The position numbers and the translations under genes are program-made. Shown in pieces: positions 1 through 4,460 of a stretch of 5,859 bases of DNA (within the stretch, counting starts at the first letter, position 1; every line of letters starts with the position of its first letter). The stretch is from positions 1-5,859 of the forward strand of contig DATIDP010000191.1 of the NCBI GenBank assembly GCA_035456265.1, written 5' to 3'. This stretch comes from DASUPK01 sp035456265. Its GTDB lineage: Bacteria; Actinomycetota; Thermoleophilia; Solirubrobacterales; 70-9. The notes under the pieces are model-generated. The model did not search any database. It was not told the DNA's origin and saw only the letters and a program-made list of their open reading frames with translations.

Positions 1-211
1 GATCGAGATTGGGGCCCTGGACCCGCTCACTGCGATTGGCGGTGCCCTCCGCGCCGGCCGGAGTGAGCGTGTGACAGCCGGAGCAGCGCTGGGCGAAGAT
101 CTCGGCGCCGGGGTGGGTCGGGTCGTCGCTGGGGACCTGGATCCCCTGAGTTCCGCAACCCGTGGCGGCCGCGACCGCGGCAACAGCGATCAGTAGGAGA
201 GCCCCTCGCAC
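1..211 (-). CDS. c-type cytochrome lipoprotein (3' end cut by window edge)
   Basis: Seventy codons are visible from a GTG at 211 down to position 1. The frame begins just after an in-frame TGA at 221-223, so GTG 211 is the only normal start. Residues 1-19 form a short lipoprotein signal: Arg2, a hydrophobic stretch rich in Leu, Ala and Val, then A-T-G-C with the likely lipidated Cys at 19. Residues 20-36 are a polar, Pro/Asp-containing linker. CSGCH at 43-47 is a covalent haem c site (CxxCH), preceded by EIFAQR as in class I cytochromes c, and GPNLD follows at 66-70, a common post-haem motif. I infer a membrane-anchored, extracytoplasmic electron carrier. The distal Met ligand would lie beyond the window, and the redox partner cannot be told from here. 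Haem type and lipoprotein nature are well supported; the exact subfamily is not. Confidence 0.85.
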   Translation of the reverse strand, partial: MRGALLLIAVAAVAAATGCGTQGIQVPSDDPTHPGAEIFAQRCSGCHTLTPAGAEGTANRSERVQGPNLD

Positions 212-219
212 GCGGCGGG

Positions 220-225
220 ATCATA
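220..225 (-). promoter_or_regulatory. Candidate -10 box for the cytochrome c gene
   Basis: TATGAT on the minus strand matches the sigma70 -10 consensus at five of six positions and ends 8 nt before the GTG at 211. No Shine-Dalgarno sequence lies between them, so the transcript may start at or within a base or two of the GTG. I see no clear -35 box. Confidence 0.4.
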
Positions 226-276
226 TGGAACTGGTTCGAGGCCAGATTCCCCGGCGGCGGCATCCGCGAGCGTGAA

Positions 277-324
277 TGACCCCGTCCGCCGTCTAGGTTT
301 CACGCATGGCCGGCGACGGGGTCA
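277..324. repeat. Perfect 10-bp inverted repeat around the flavin reductase start
   Basis: TGACCCCGTC at 277-286 is the exact reverse complement of 315-324, with 28 bp between the arms. The arms flank the candidate -10 box (294-299) and the ATG (306). It could be a pair of operator half-sites. It would form an mRNA hairpin only if transcription starts upstream of 277. A chance match is possible in DNA this GC-rich. Confidence 0.4.
294..299 (+). promoter_or_regulatory. Candidate -10 box for a leaderless flavin reductase transcript
   Basis: TAGGTT fits the actinobacterial TANNNT -10 pattern and is followed by exactly 6 nt before the ATG at 306, the distance expected if transcription begins on the A of the start codon. 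No Shine-Dalgarno sequence precedes the ATG. The -35 region (around 271-277) is poor. Confidence 0.4.
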
Positions 325-797
325 GCCCCGAGGAGTTTCGGAGCGTGCTGAGCGCGTACGCCACCGGGGTGACCGTCGTGACCGCGGTCGGTGAGCAGGG
401 GGCGTCCGGCGCCACGGCGAACGCGGTCACCTCGCTGTCCCTCGAGCCGCCGATGATGCTCGCCTGCCTGGATCGTGGCTCTCGCACTCTCACCTCCGTC
501 CGGGCGCAGGGCCGCTTCGGTGTCAATGCGCTGGCCGCGGGACAGGCGGACCTGGCCCGGCGCTTCTCCGGTAAGCACCCCGAGCCGGAGAAATGGAACG
601 AGGTCGAGTGGACCGAGCGGCAGGGCCTCCCCCGGCTCGATGGCGCTCTGCTGTGGGTCGCCTGCGAGCTGCGTGACCTGATCGATGGCGGGGACCACCT
701 GATCCTGACCGGGAACGTGATCGAGGCGGAGGCGAGGGAGGGGCAGCCCCTCCTCTTCCACCGCGGCGATTACCGGGACCTGCTCGCGGAGTCCTAG
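306..797 (+). CDS. Flavin reductase-like FMN-binding domain protein
   Basis: The 163-residue protein spans the whole length usual for the flavin reductase-like domain family (split-barrel FMN-binding fold). Recognisable family features in order are YATGVTVVT (18-26), a Val/Thr-Ser segment leading into LEPPMMLACL (46-55), SRTLTSVRAQGRFGVNAL (59-76), GGDHLILTGNVIE (128-140) and the C-terminal FHRGDYRDL (151-159). Members use NAD(P)H to reduce flavin, often supplying FMNH2 or FADH2 to a two-component monooxygenase; others bind flavin for different reactions. No partner monooxygenase is visible here, so the substrate is unknown. It is cytoplasmic, with no signal peptide. The start has no Shine-Dalgarno sequence but a -10-like box 6 nt upstream. 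It converges on the next gene and their stop codons overlap. The family call is firm; the specific reaction is open. Confidence 0.88.
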   Translation: MAGDGVSPEEFRSVLSAYATGVTVVTAVGEQGASGATANAVTSLSLEPPMMLACLDRGSRTLTSVRAQGRFGVNALAAGQADLARRFSGKHPEPEKWNEVEWTERQGLPRLDGALLWVACELRDLIDGGDHLILTGNVIEAEAREGQPLLFHRGDYRDLLAES

Positions 798-1093
798 TGG
801 CCGGTCGCCGGCTTCGACGAGGCGGCCGGCGTGCCTTCAGGGCCGCGTGGCCCGATCCTGCTCACCGAACGGCCGAGCCTGCGGACCAGCATCGCGGGCA
901 GGGCGATGGCGGCGGCCAGGAGGCCGATGGCCAGCAGCGGAACGGCGAGCGGGAGCACCGCGACGAGGGTGAGGATGAGGATCGGCAACGCGAGGGGGGC
1001 GAGCGCCATCAGCAGGATGCCCCCACCGACGGTCCACTTCCACACCTCATCCAGGCTCTCGGCCCGTGTCCGGGCCCTGATCTCGGCGTCCAT
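794..1093 (-). CDS. Small two-helix membrane protein, function unknown
   Basis: This 99-residue protein has a charged amphipathic N-terminus (1-20, with many Arg/Glu and a WKW at 18-20). Two near-continuous hydrophobic segments follow at about 22-44 and 46-70, then a basic RRLGRSVSR stretch (71-79) and a Gly/Pro/Ala-rich tail. The layout suggests a helical hairpin in the cytoplasmic membrane with both ends probably cytoplasmic. I do not recognise the family. The reading frame is supported by a strong Shine-Dalgarno sequence, AAAGGAG (1105-1099), 5 nt before the ATG, and by sharp hydrophobic segmentation not expected of a random frame. It lies 150 bp downstream of the HxlR-type gene on the same strand. 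Its TAG (796-794) shares the CTAG at 794-797 with the stop of the convergent flavin reductase gene. Confidence 0.75.
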   Translation of the reverse strand: MDAEIRARTRAESLDEVWKWTVGGGILLMALAPLALPILILTLVAVLPLAVPLLAIGLLAAAIALPAMLVRRLGRSVSRIGPRGPEGTPAASSKPATGH

Positions 1094-1098
1094 GACGG

Positions 1099-1129
1099 CT
1101 CCTTTCGTCGTTCTGTGGGGGAGACGAAA
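1099..1129 (-). promoter_or_regulatory. Leader hairpin next to the Shine-Dalgarno sequence of the small membrane protein
   Basis: On the minus strand TTTCGTC (1129-1123) can pair perfectly over 7 bp with GACGAAA (1109-1103), leaving a 13-nt C-rich loop. The 3' arm supplies the AAA of the Shine-Dalgarno AAAGGAG, and the CUCC in the loop could alternatively pair with its GGAG. The structure could modulate translation; its function is inferred only from position. Confidence 0.4.
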
Positions 1130-1211
1130 TCGCCGGGTGGCGTGTGACAGGGCAACACCGGCAATGAAGGGGGCCGGAGGCGGCGCCGCCGGATGGCGCT
1201 TGGTGCCGGCC

Positions 1212-1240
1212 CTCGGCGCGTACCGCGAGTTAGCGCCGAG
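1212..1240 (-). terminator. Candidate hairpin terminator after the HxlR-type gene
   Basis: CTCGGCGC (1212-1219) and GCGCCGAG (1233-1240) form a perfect 8-bp GC-rich stem with a 13-nt loop. The stem begins 3 nt after the TGA of the regulator gene. No U-tract follows, which weakens it as an intrinsic terminator, although hairpins without U-tracts are described in actinobacteria. The rest of the 1094-1243 gap shows no gene. Confidence 0.4.
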
Positions 1241-1243
1241 TGC

Positions 1244-1885
1244 TCAATTCAGCGCCCGAAAGAGGGCGTTGACAAGCGTGCGGCTCCCGTCGATCTGAAC
1301 CGCTCCGCTCTCCACCGCCCTCCCCAGCCGGTCTTTCCCGAAGACGATTCCCGCGATCGTCCCGGGGTCGCTGCGAATGAGCGCATCGGGACCCTCGGCC
1401 TCGCCGCGGGCTGCCTGAAACTCCCCCTCTTTCACTGAGATCCTGAAGGGCATCTCCCCCAGGCGGAGCTCATAGGAGGCTTCGAACCCGTCCGCCTTCT
1501 CCGGCTGGAATGTCGCCTTGAGGGCCAGGACGAGCGAGTCGGGCCCCATCTCGGCATCCCGCGGGAACGAGGGCGACCGGCTGGCCCAACGCCCGAGCGC
1601 CAGGACCGCAGGCTCGAGCTCCCGGCCCCATTCGGTGAGCTCGTAGACCTGGGCCGCCGCCGGCGGCGCGAGCCTGCGCCTCCGGACGATCCCGGACTCC
1701 TCCAGCTCGCGGAGGCGCTGGCCGAGCACGTTGGGACTGATGTCGGGGATGCCGGCGCGCAGGTCGGTGAAGCGCTTCGGCCCAAGCAGCAGCTCGCGCA
1801 CGACGAGCAGCGCCCAGCGCTGCCCGAGCAGGTCGGAGGCGTGGGCGATGCCGCAACCGTCGAGCTTCGTCCGCGTGCGAGCCAT
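1244..1885 (-). CDS. HxlR-type winged-helix regulator with C-terminal SCP2-like domain
   Basis: The 213-residue protein has two parts. Residues about 8-100 are an HxlR-family winged helix: a lone Cys at 11 (KLDGCGIAHA), then DLLGQRWALLVVRELLLGPKRF in spirit at 18-39, DISPNVLGQRLRELEESGIV (48-67) as the recognition region, and YELTEWGREL (81-90) in the wing. Residues about 113-213 resemble an SCP2 sterol-transfer fold, ending GAVQIDGSRTLVNALFRAL, a pocket that could bind a hydrophobic ligand. In several HxlR regulators such as YodB and HypR, an N-terminal Cys senses oxidants or electrophiles; Cys11 sits at that place, and it is the only Cys here. It is divergent from the DUF899-VOC operon and probably represses that operon and itself. 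The ATG lacks a Shine-Dalgarno sequence but has a -10 box 6 nt upstream. The ligand is unknown. Confidence 0.88.
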   Translation of the reverse strand: MARTRTKLDGCGIAHASDLLGQRWALLVVRELLLGPKRFTDLRAGIPDISPNVLGQRLRELEESGIVRRRRLAPPAAAQVYELTEWGRELEPAVLALGRWASRSPSFPRDAEMGPDSLVLALKATFQPEKADGFEASYELRLGEMPFRISVKEGEFQAARGEAEGPDALIRSDPGTIAGIVFGKDRLGRAVESGAVQIDGSRTLVNALFRALN

Positions 1886-1891
1886 GGCGCC

Positions 1892-1921
1892 AGTCTATCG
1901 GCCATTAATCCTTAAATACAA
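1892..1921 (-). promoter_or_regulatory. Candidate promoter for the HxlR-type gene (leaderless)
   Basis: On the minus strand a -35-like TTGTAT (1921-1916) is separated by 18 nt from TAGACT (1897-1892), a TANNNT -10 box. Six nt then separate it from the ATG at 1885, so the transcript would begin at the start codon. There is no Shine-Dalgarno sequence. The -35 overlaps the dyad at 1906-1945, as expected for autoregulation. Confidence 0.5.
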
Positions 1922-1945
1922 TCGATGAGTCATGTTTTAGGACTA
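1906..1945. promoter_or_regulatory. Imperfect AT-rich dyad, candidate operator
   Basis: TAATCCTTAAATA (1906-1918) and TGTTTTAGGACTA (1933-1945) are inverted copies matching at 10 of 13 positions, with a 14-bp centre that itself holds the short palindrome ATGAGTCAT (1925-1933). The site lies in an AT-rich island in otherwise GC-rich DNA, between divergent genes, and covers the -35 of the regulator promoter. It is a plausible binding site for the HxlR-type protein; this is inferred from position and symmetry. Confidence 0.45.
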
Positions 1946-1989
1946 TTTGGTACGGTAGATCAGCGATATGAGAGACCGCGAACGGCTTG

Positions 1990-1996
1990 AAAGGAG
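1990..1996 (+). promoter_or_regulatory. Strong Shine-Dalgarno sequence of the DUF899 gene
   Basis: AAAGGAG lies 6 nt before the ATG at 2003 and decides this start. It contrasts with the divergent regulator gene, which has none. Upstream, TACGGT (1951-1956) could be a -10 box, giving a leader of about 40 nt, but no convincing -35 accompanies it. Confidence 0.7.
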
Positions 1997-2002
1997 AGAG
2001 GG

Positions 2003-2701
2003 ATGAATCTCCCGGACGTGGTATCGCAGGAGGAGTGGGAGGCGGCGAACGACCGCATCCTCGCCAAGGAGAAGGCCCTGACCAGGGAGAGCGACGCGCT
2101 CGCCGCCGAGCGGCGCCGCCAGCCCATCATGCGGGTCGAGAGGGAGTACGAGTTCGAGGGCCCGAATGGCACCGCCGGCCTGCTCGACCTCTTCGACGGC
2201 CGCCGCCAGCTCTTCGTCTACAGCTTCATGTTCGGGCCGAATCAGGACGCCGGGTGCGACGGCTGCTCGATGGTCGTCGACCAGCTCACCCATCCGGCCC
2301 ATCTCCATGCACGCGACACGAGCTTCGCCCTCGTCTCCCGCGCTTCCTACGAGAAGCTCGAGCGCTACCGAGAGCGAATGGGGTGGGATGTCCCCTGGTA
2401 CTCCTGGGGCGGCAACACCTACGGCGTCGACCTCGGCCTCTCGCCGGCCGAGCCCGAGCCGGGCACCTACCAGGACGGCGAGATGTTCGGCCTCAACGCC
2501 TTCTTCCGCGAAGGCGACGAGATCTACCGCACCTACTTCACGAGCTGGCGCGGGCTCGAGGTGATCGGCCCGGTGTGGAGCTACCTCGACCGCTCCCTTC
2601 TCGGCCGCCAGGAGTCCTGGGAGGACTCGCCCGACGGCTGGCCGCAGACGGCGCCCTACGAGTGGTGGCGCCGGCACGACGAGTACGAGGAGAACTCATG
2701 A
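2003..2701 (+). CDS. DUF899 family thioredoxin-like protein
   Basis: This 232-residue protein matches the DUF899 pattern. It has a helical charged N-terminus with ILAKEKALTRESDALAAERR (19-38), then FEGPNGTAGLLDLFDGRRQL (51-70), VYSFMFGPNQDAGCDGCSM (72-90), RDTSFALVSRA (104-114), YRERMGWDVPWYSW (122-135) and a C-terminal half with TYFTSWRGLE. The CDGC at 85-88 sits where thioredoxin-fold proteins carry the redox CxxC, after a strand and FMFGP. The fold suggests a thiol-disulfide or peroxiredoxin-like role, but the biochemical function of the family is not established. It is cytoplasmic, with no signal peptide. It is the first gene of an operon with the VOC gene, overlapping it by ATGA, and is divergent from the HxlR-type regulator. 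The segment around GGNTYGVDLGLSP departs somewhat from the family form I remember. The family call is firm; the function is inferred. Confidence 0.88.
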   Translation: MNLPDVVSQEEWEAANDRILAKEKALTRESDALAAERRRQPIMRVEREYEFEGPNGTAGLLDLFDGRRQLFVYSFMFGPNQDAGCDGCSMVVDQLTHPAHLHARDTSFALVSRASYEKLERYRERMGWDVPWYSWGGNTYGVDLGLSPAEPEPGTYQDGEMFGLNAFFREGDEIYRTYFTSWRGLEVIGPVWSYLDRSLLGRQESWEDSPDGWPQTAPYEWWRRHDEYEENS

Positions 2702-3519
2702 GCGAGCGCGACGGATTCCAGCCCGGCGTCCCCTGCTGGGTCGAGACCTGGCAGAACGACTCGAACGCCGCCACCGACTTCTACCGCCGCATCTTCGGCT
2801 GGGAGACCAACACTACGGCGTCGACCGACGACGGAGGCACCTTCCAGGTGTGTCGTCTCCGCGGCCGTGACGTCGCCGGGATCGGCTCGCCGATCCCAAA
2901 GGGAGCGCCGCCCGTGCCGACCTGGACGACCTTCATCCAGGTAGAGGACGCGGCGGACACCGCCAGAAAGGTGACGGACGCCGGGGGCGCCGTGGTCGTC
3001 GAGCCGTTCGCGAGCCTCGAGGGCGGACGGCTCGTGATCGCGGCGGACCCGGCCGGCGCGGCCTTCGCGGCCTGGGAGCAGGCCGCCCACCGGGGCGCCC
3101 GAGTGATCAACGAGCCCGGGGCCTGGGCGATGAGCATGCTCGTCACCCCAGACCCCGAGGCGGCGGTGCGCTTCTACGGCGACGTCTTCGGCTGGAGCAC
3201 CAGCGCCTTCGCCCTGGGCGACGAGGAGATCACGATGTTCACCCTGCCTGGCTACCTCGGCGGCGAACCGGAGCAGCCGGTCCCTCGCGACGTGGTCGCG
3301 ACACTCGCACCTCCGGGCGCTGCCGATGGCGCGCCGCCTCACTGGAGCGTCGACTTCTGGATTCGCGACCCCGATGAAGCCGCCCGGATCACCACGGAGA
3401 TGGGTGGGCAGGTGCTCGCGGGCCCCTTCGACCTCCCGGACATCGGGATGCGGCAGGCGACGCTCGCCGACCCGCAGGGCGCGACCTTCACGATCACCCG
3501 GCCGCCCGGCCTGGCCTGA
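2698..3519 (+). CDS. Two-domain VOC (glyoxalase/bleomycin resistance-like) family protein
   Basis: This 273-residue protein has two tandem vicinal-oxygen-chelate modules. Domain 1 covers about 7-127: GVPCWVETWQ, then NAATDFYRRIFGWE (23-36), and it closes with IAADPAGAAFAAWE (114-127). Domain 2 covers about 140-268: AWAMSMLVTPDPEAAVRFY (142-160), GDVFGWS (161-167), PHWSVDFWIRDPDEAA (214-229) and ATLADPQGATFTITRP (254-269). The layout resembles actinobacterial two-domain proteins of the Mycobacterium CFP30B type. VOC proteins bind or transform small metabolites, often electrophiles; I cannot assign metal ligands with confidence, so an enzyme role is not assured. The ATG at 2698 overlaps the upstream stop (ATGA, 2698-2701) and has GAGGAGA just before it. 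The frame stays open upstream to 1987, but there it runs through the DUF899 gene and is not protein-like. Co-transcription with the thioredoxin-like gene suggests a shared stress role. Confidence 0.9.
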   Translation: MSERDGFQPGVPCWVETWQNDSNAATDFYRRIFGWETNTTASTDDGGTFQVCRLRGRDVAGIGSPIPKGAPPVPTWTTFIQVEDAADTARKVTDAGGAVVVEPFASLEGGRLVIAADPAGAAFAAWEQAAHRGARVINEPGAWAMSMLVTPDPEAAVRFYGDVFGWSTSAFALGDEEITMFTLPGYLGGEPEQPVPRDVVATLAPPGAADGAPPHWSVDFWIRDPDEAARITTEMGGQVLAGPFDLPDIGMRQATLADPQGATFTITRPPGLA

Positions 3520-3536
3520 GCCCCCTGGCCCGGGGC
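3520..3536. terminator. Weak hairpin between convergent genes
   Basis: GCCCC (3520-3524) and GGGGC (3532-3536) form a 5-bp stem with a 7-nt loop, immediately after the VOC stop and before the stop of the convergent membrane protein gene. There is no T-tract. The 27-bp gap leaves little other room for a terminator, so it could serve both strands, but the evidence is thin. Confidence 0.3.
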
Positions 3537-3546
3537 AGACGGCCGC

Positions 3547-3978
3547 CTAGAAGGCGGAGCTCGTCCCCGCCGCGCGCAGCGCCAACAGGAAGATCACCAG
3601 GCAGGCCGTGGCCATGATGCCGGTGTCGCGGCGGACGATCGCCATCGCGATCTGTGTCTGGCGCTCCGGGGGCAACGAGTGGATGTCGAGGTCGCCGAGC
3701 TCGGCCGACGCCGAGCCGAGCCGGACCACCTCGGCCAGAAGGGAGACCACCAGCGGCAGAACGCCGTAGAGGATGTGCAGCTCGGAGGCGTGATGGCCGG
3801 TGAAGACGAGCAGCAGCCCCAGGAGCGCCTGGAGGAGCACGGTCGCCTGGGCAACGCGCAACGCGTACCAGAACCCGGTCGACGGCCGCCGCTCGAGCCA
3901 TGAATGCCCGCCCCAGATCCCGGCGACCAGGTTGGCGGCGATCAGGCAGATCCCGACGACGAGATGGACTTCCGGCAC
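3547..3978 (-). CDS. Four-helix membrane protein with conserved-looking histidines, function unknown
   Basis: This 143-residue protein has likely membrane helices at about 4-22, 37-60, 66-86 and 119-136, with a hydrophilic loop at about 88-117 (ELGDLDIHSLPPERQTQ). Histidines sit at helix ends or within helices: His5, His25, the pair His62-His63 and His68 in GHHASELHILYG (61-72). Such placement could bind haem b or a metal, but I recognise no named family. The start is the GTG at 3978: an in-frame TAA lies only 12 nt upstream at 3993-3991, so no longer version exists. No Shine-Dalgarno sequence precedes it. A -10-like TAAGCT (3993-3988) ends 9 nt before the GTG. The gene is divergent from nuoA, with a shared 122-bp intergenic region, and converges on the VOC gene. 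A respiratory link is suggested by position only. Confidence 0.75.
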   Translation of the reverse strand: MPEVHLVVGICLIAANLVAGIWGGHSWLERRPSTGFWYALRVAQATVLLQALLGLLLVFTGHHASELHILYGVLPLVVSLLAEVVRLGSASAELGDLDIHSLPPERQTQIAMAIVRRDTGIMATACLVIFLLALRAAGTSSAF

Positions 3979-4003
3979 GGCCGCGGCAGCTTAGGTCAAG
4001 TCC

Positions 4004-4026
4004 GCCAAAAAGGGTCGGGATTTGGC
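4004..4026. repeat. Short inverted repeat near the divergent membrane gene start
   Basis: GCCAAA (4004-4009) and TTTGGC (4021-4026) are perfect 6-bp inverted arms with an 11-bp spacer. They lie 26 bp upstream of the GTG of the membrane protein gene and upstream of the nuoA promoter. This could be an operator; evidence is positional only. Confidence 0.25.
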
Positions 4027-4042
4027 TTGCTGATGCGGAAAA

Positions 4043-4071
4043 GCACTATGTAACATCTTGATACAAAGTAC
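4043..4071. promoter_or_regulatory. Long imperfect dyad overlapping the nuoA -35 box
   Basis: The 29-bp segment is symmetric about 4057 with 10 of 14 base pairs matching. Left-arm blocks ACT, TGTA and CA (4045-4055) mirror TG, TACA and AGT (4059-4069). It is AT-rich against a GC-rich background and covers the -35 TTGATA. A repressor bound here would block the complex I promoter. I do not match it to a known regulator; it does not fit the Rex consensus well. Confidence 0.45.
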
Positions 4072-4088
4072 GGGGCAAGTGGTATAAG
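4058..4088 (+). promoter_or_regulatory. Promoter of the nuo operon
   Basis: The -35 TTGATA (4058-4063) matches the sigma70 consensus at five of six positions. TATAAG (4083-4088) is the -10, also five of six, preceded by TGG (4080-4082) as an extended -10. The spacer is 19 nt, or 17-18 if the -10 is read one or two bases earlier. The GTG of nuoA begins 12 nt after the -10, so the leader would be only a few nt. No good Shine-Dalgarno sequence is present. Confidence 0.6.
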
Positions 4089-4100
4089 ACCGAACGGATC

Positions 4101-4460
4101 GTGCTCCAGTCCTATCTCCCCGTCCTTGTGTTCGCCGGCCTAGGGATCGTCGTGGGGGGCGCCTTCGCACTGCTCAACGGGGTCATCGGTCCTCGGCGTC
4201 CCAACCCGATCAAGCGACAGCCCTACGAGTGCGGGCTCCCCTCCCACATCACCCGCACCTTCCGGTTCGGCGTGAGCTTCTACATGATCGCGATGCTCTT
4301 CATCCTCTTCGACATCGAGGTCGTCTTCCTCTACCCGGTCGCCGTCCTCGTCCATGCGACCAAGAGCGTCTTCGTGCTGGTGGAGATCCTCGTCTTCGTC
4401 GCGCTGTTGCTCGTCGCCCTGGTCTTCGTCTGGCGTCGAGGAGCGCTCGATTGGAAGTAG
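4101..4460 (+). CDS. nuoA: NADH-quinone oxidoreductase subunit A
   Basis: This 119-residue, three-helix subunit lies in the membrane arm of complex I next to the quinone site. Helices lie at about 6-29, 60-80 and 90-112. The family hallmark loop appears as KRQPYECGLP (38-47), with Cys44 at the position of the conserved loop Cys, and FGVSFYMIAMLFILFDIEVV (56-75) contains the conserved acidic pair Asp71 and Glu73 of the second helix. The C-terminus RRGALDWK (112-119) is typical of the family. Length is normal. The start is the GTG at 4101, chosen because homologues begin a few residues before the first helix and a promoter ends 12 nt upstream. It is the first gene of the operon, and its last 10 bp overlap nuoB. 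Confidence 0.95.
   Translation: MLQSYLPVLVFAGLGIVVGGAFALLNGVIGPRRPNPIKRQPYECGLPSHITRTFRFGVSFYMIAMLFILFDIEVVFLYPVAVLVHATKSVFVLVEILVFVALLLVALVFVWRRGALDWK
4438..4443 (+). promoter_or_regulatory. Shine-Dalgarno sequence deciding the TTG start of nuoB
   Basis: GAGGAG inside the end of nuoA lies 7 nt before the TTG at 4451. No ATG or GTG occurs in the nuoB frame between the end of nuoA and the conserved core, so this site supports the TTG start. Confidence 0.65.

Noticed and set aside
27..263. Minus-strand ORF with an ATG overlapping the cytochrome c gene
   Set aside because: It is out of frame with the CxxCH-bearing reading, is Arg/Pro-rich and featureless, and has no recognisable domain.
1179..1190. 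GGCGGCGCCGCC 12-bp palindrome
   Set aside because: It is a simple GC run expected in DNA of this composition, with no positional link to a promoter or a gene end.
797..1298. Plus-strand ORFs opposite the small membrane protein and the following gap
   Set aside because: They are low-complexity Arg/Ala/Gly readings antisense to a gene with clear hydrophobic helices and a strong Shine-Dalgarno sequence; no family features.
1943..2677. Long minus-strand ORF opposite DUF899
   Set aside because: It is a mirror frame of a high-GC gene. The Val/Glu/Ala/Arg repetition is typical of antisense readings, with no domain features.
1987..2697. Upstream extension of the VOC reading frame, suggesting a 510-residue fusion
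   Set aside because: This part reads through the DUF899 gene in another frame and is Arg/Pro-rich. The VOC gene has its own ATG with a Shine-Dalgarno sequence and the usual ATGA overlap.
4229..4450. Upstream open part of the nuoB frame
   Set aside because: It is an alternate-frame reading of nuoA without conserved NuoB residues; the NuoB-like sequence begins only after the TTG at 4451.
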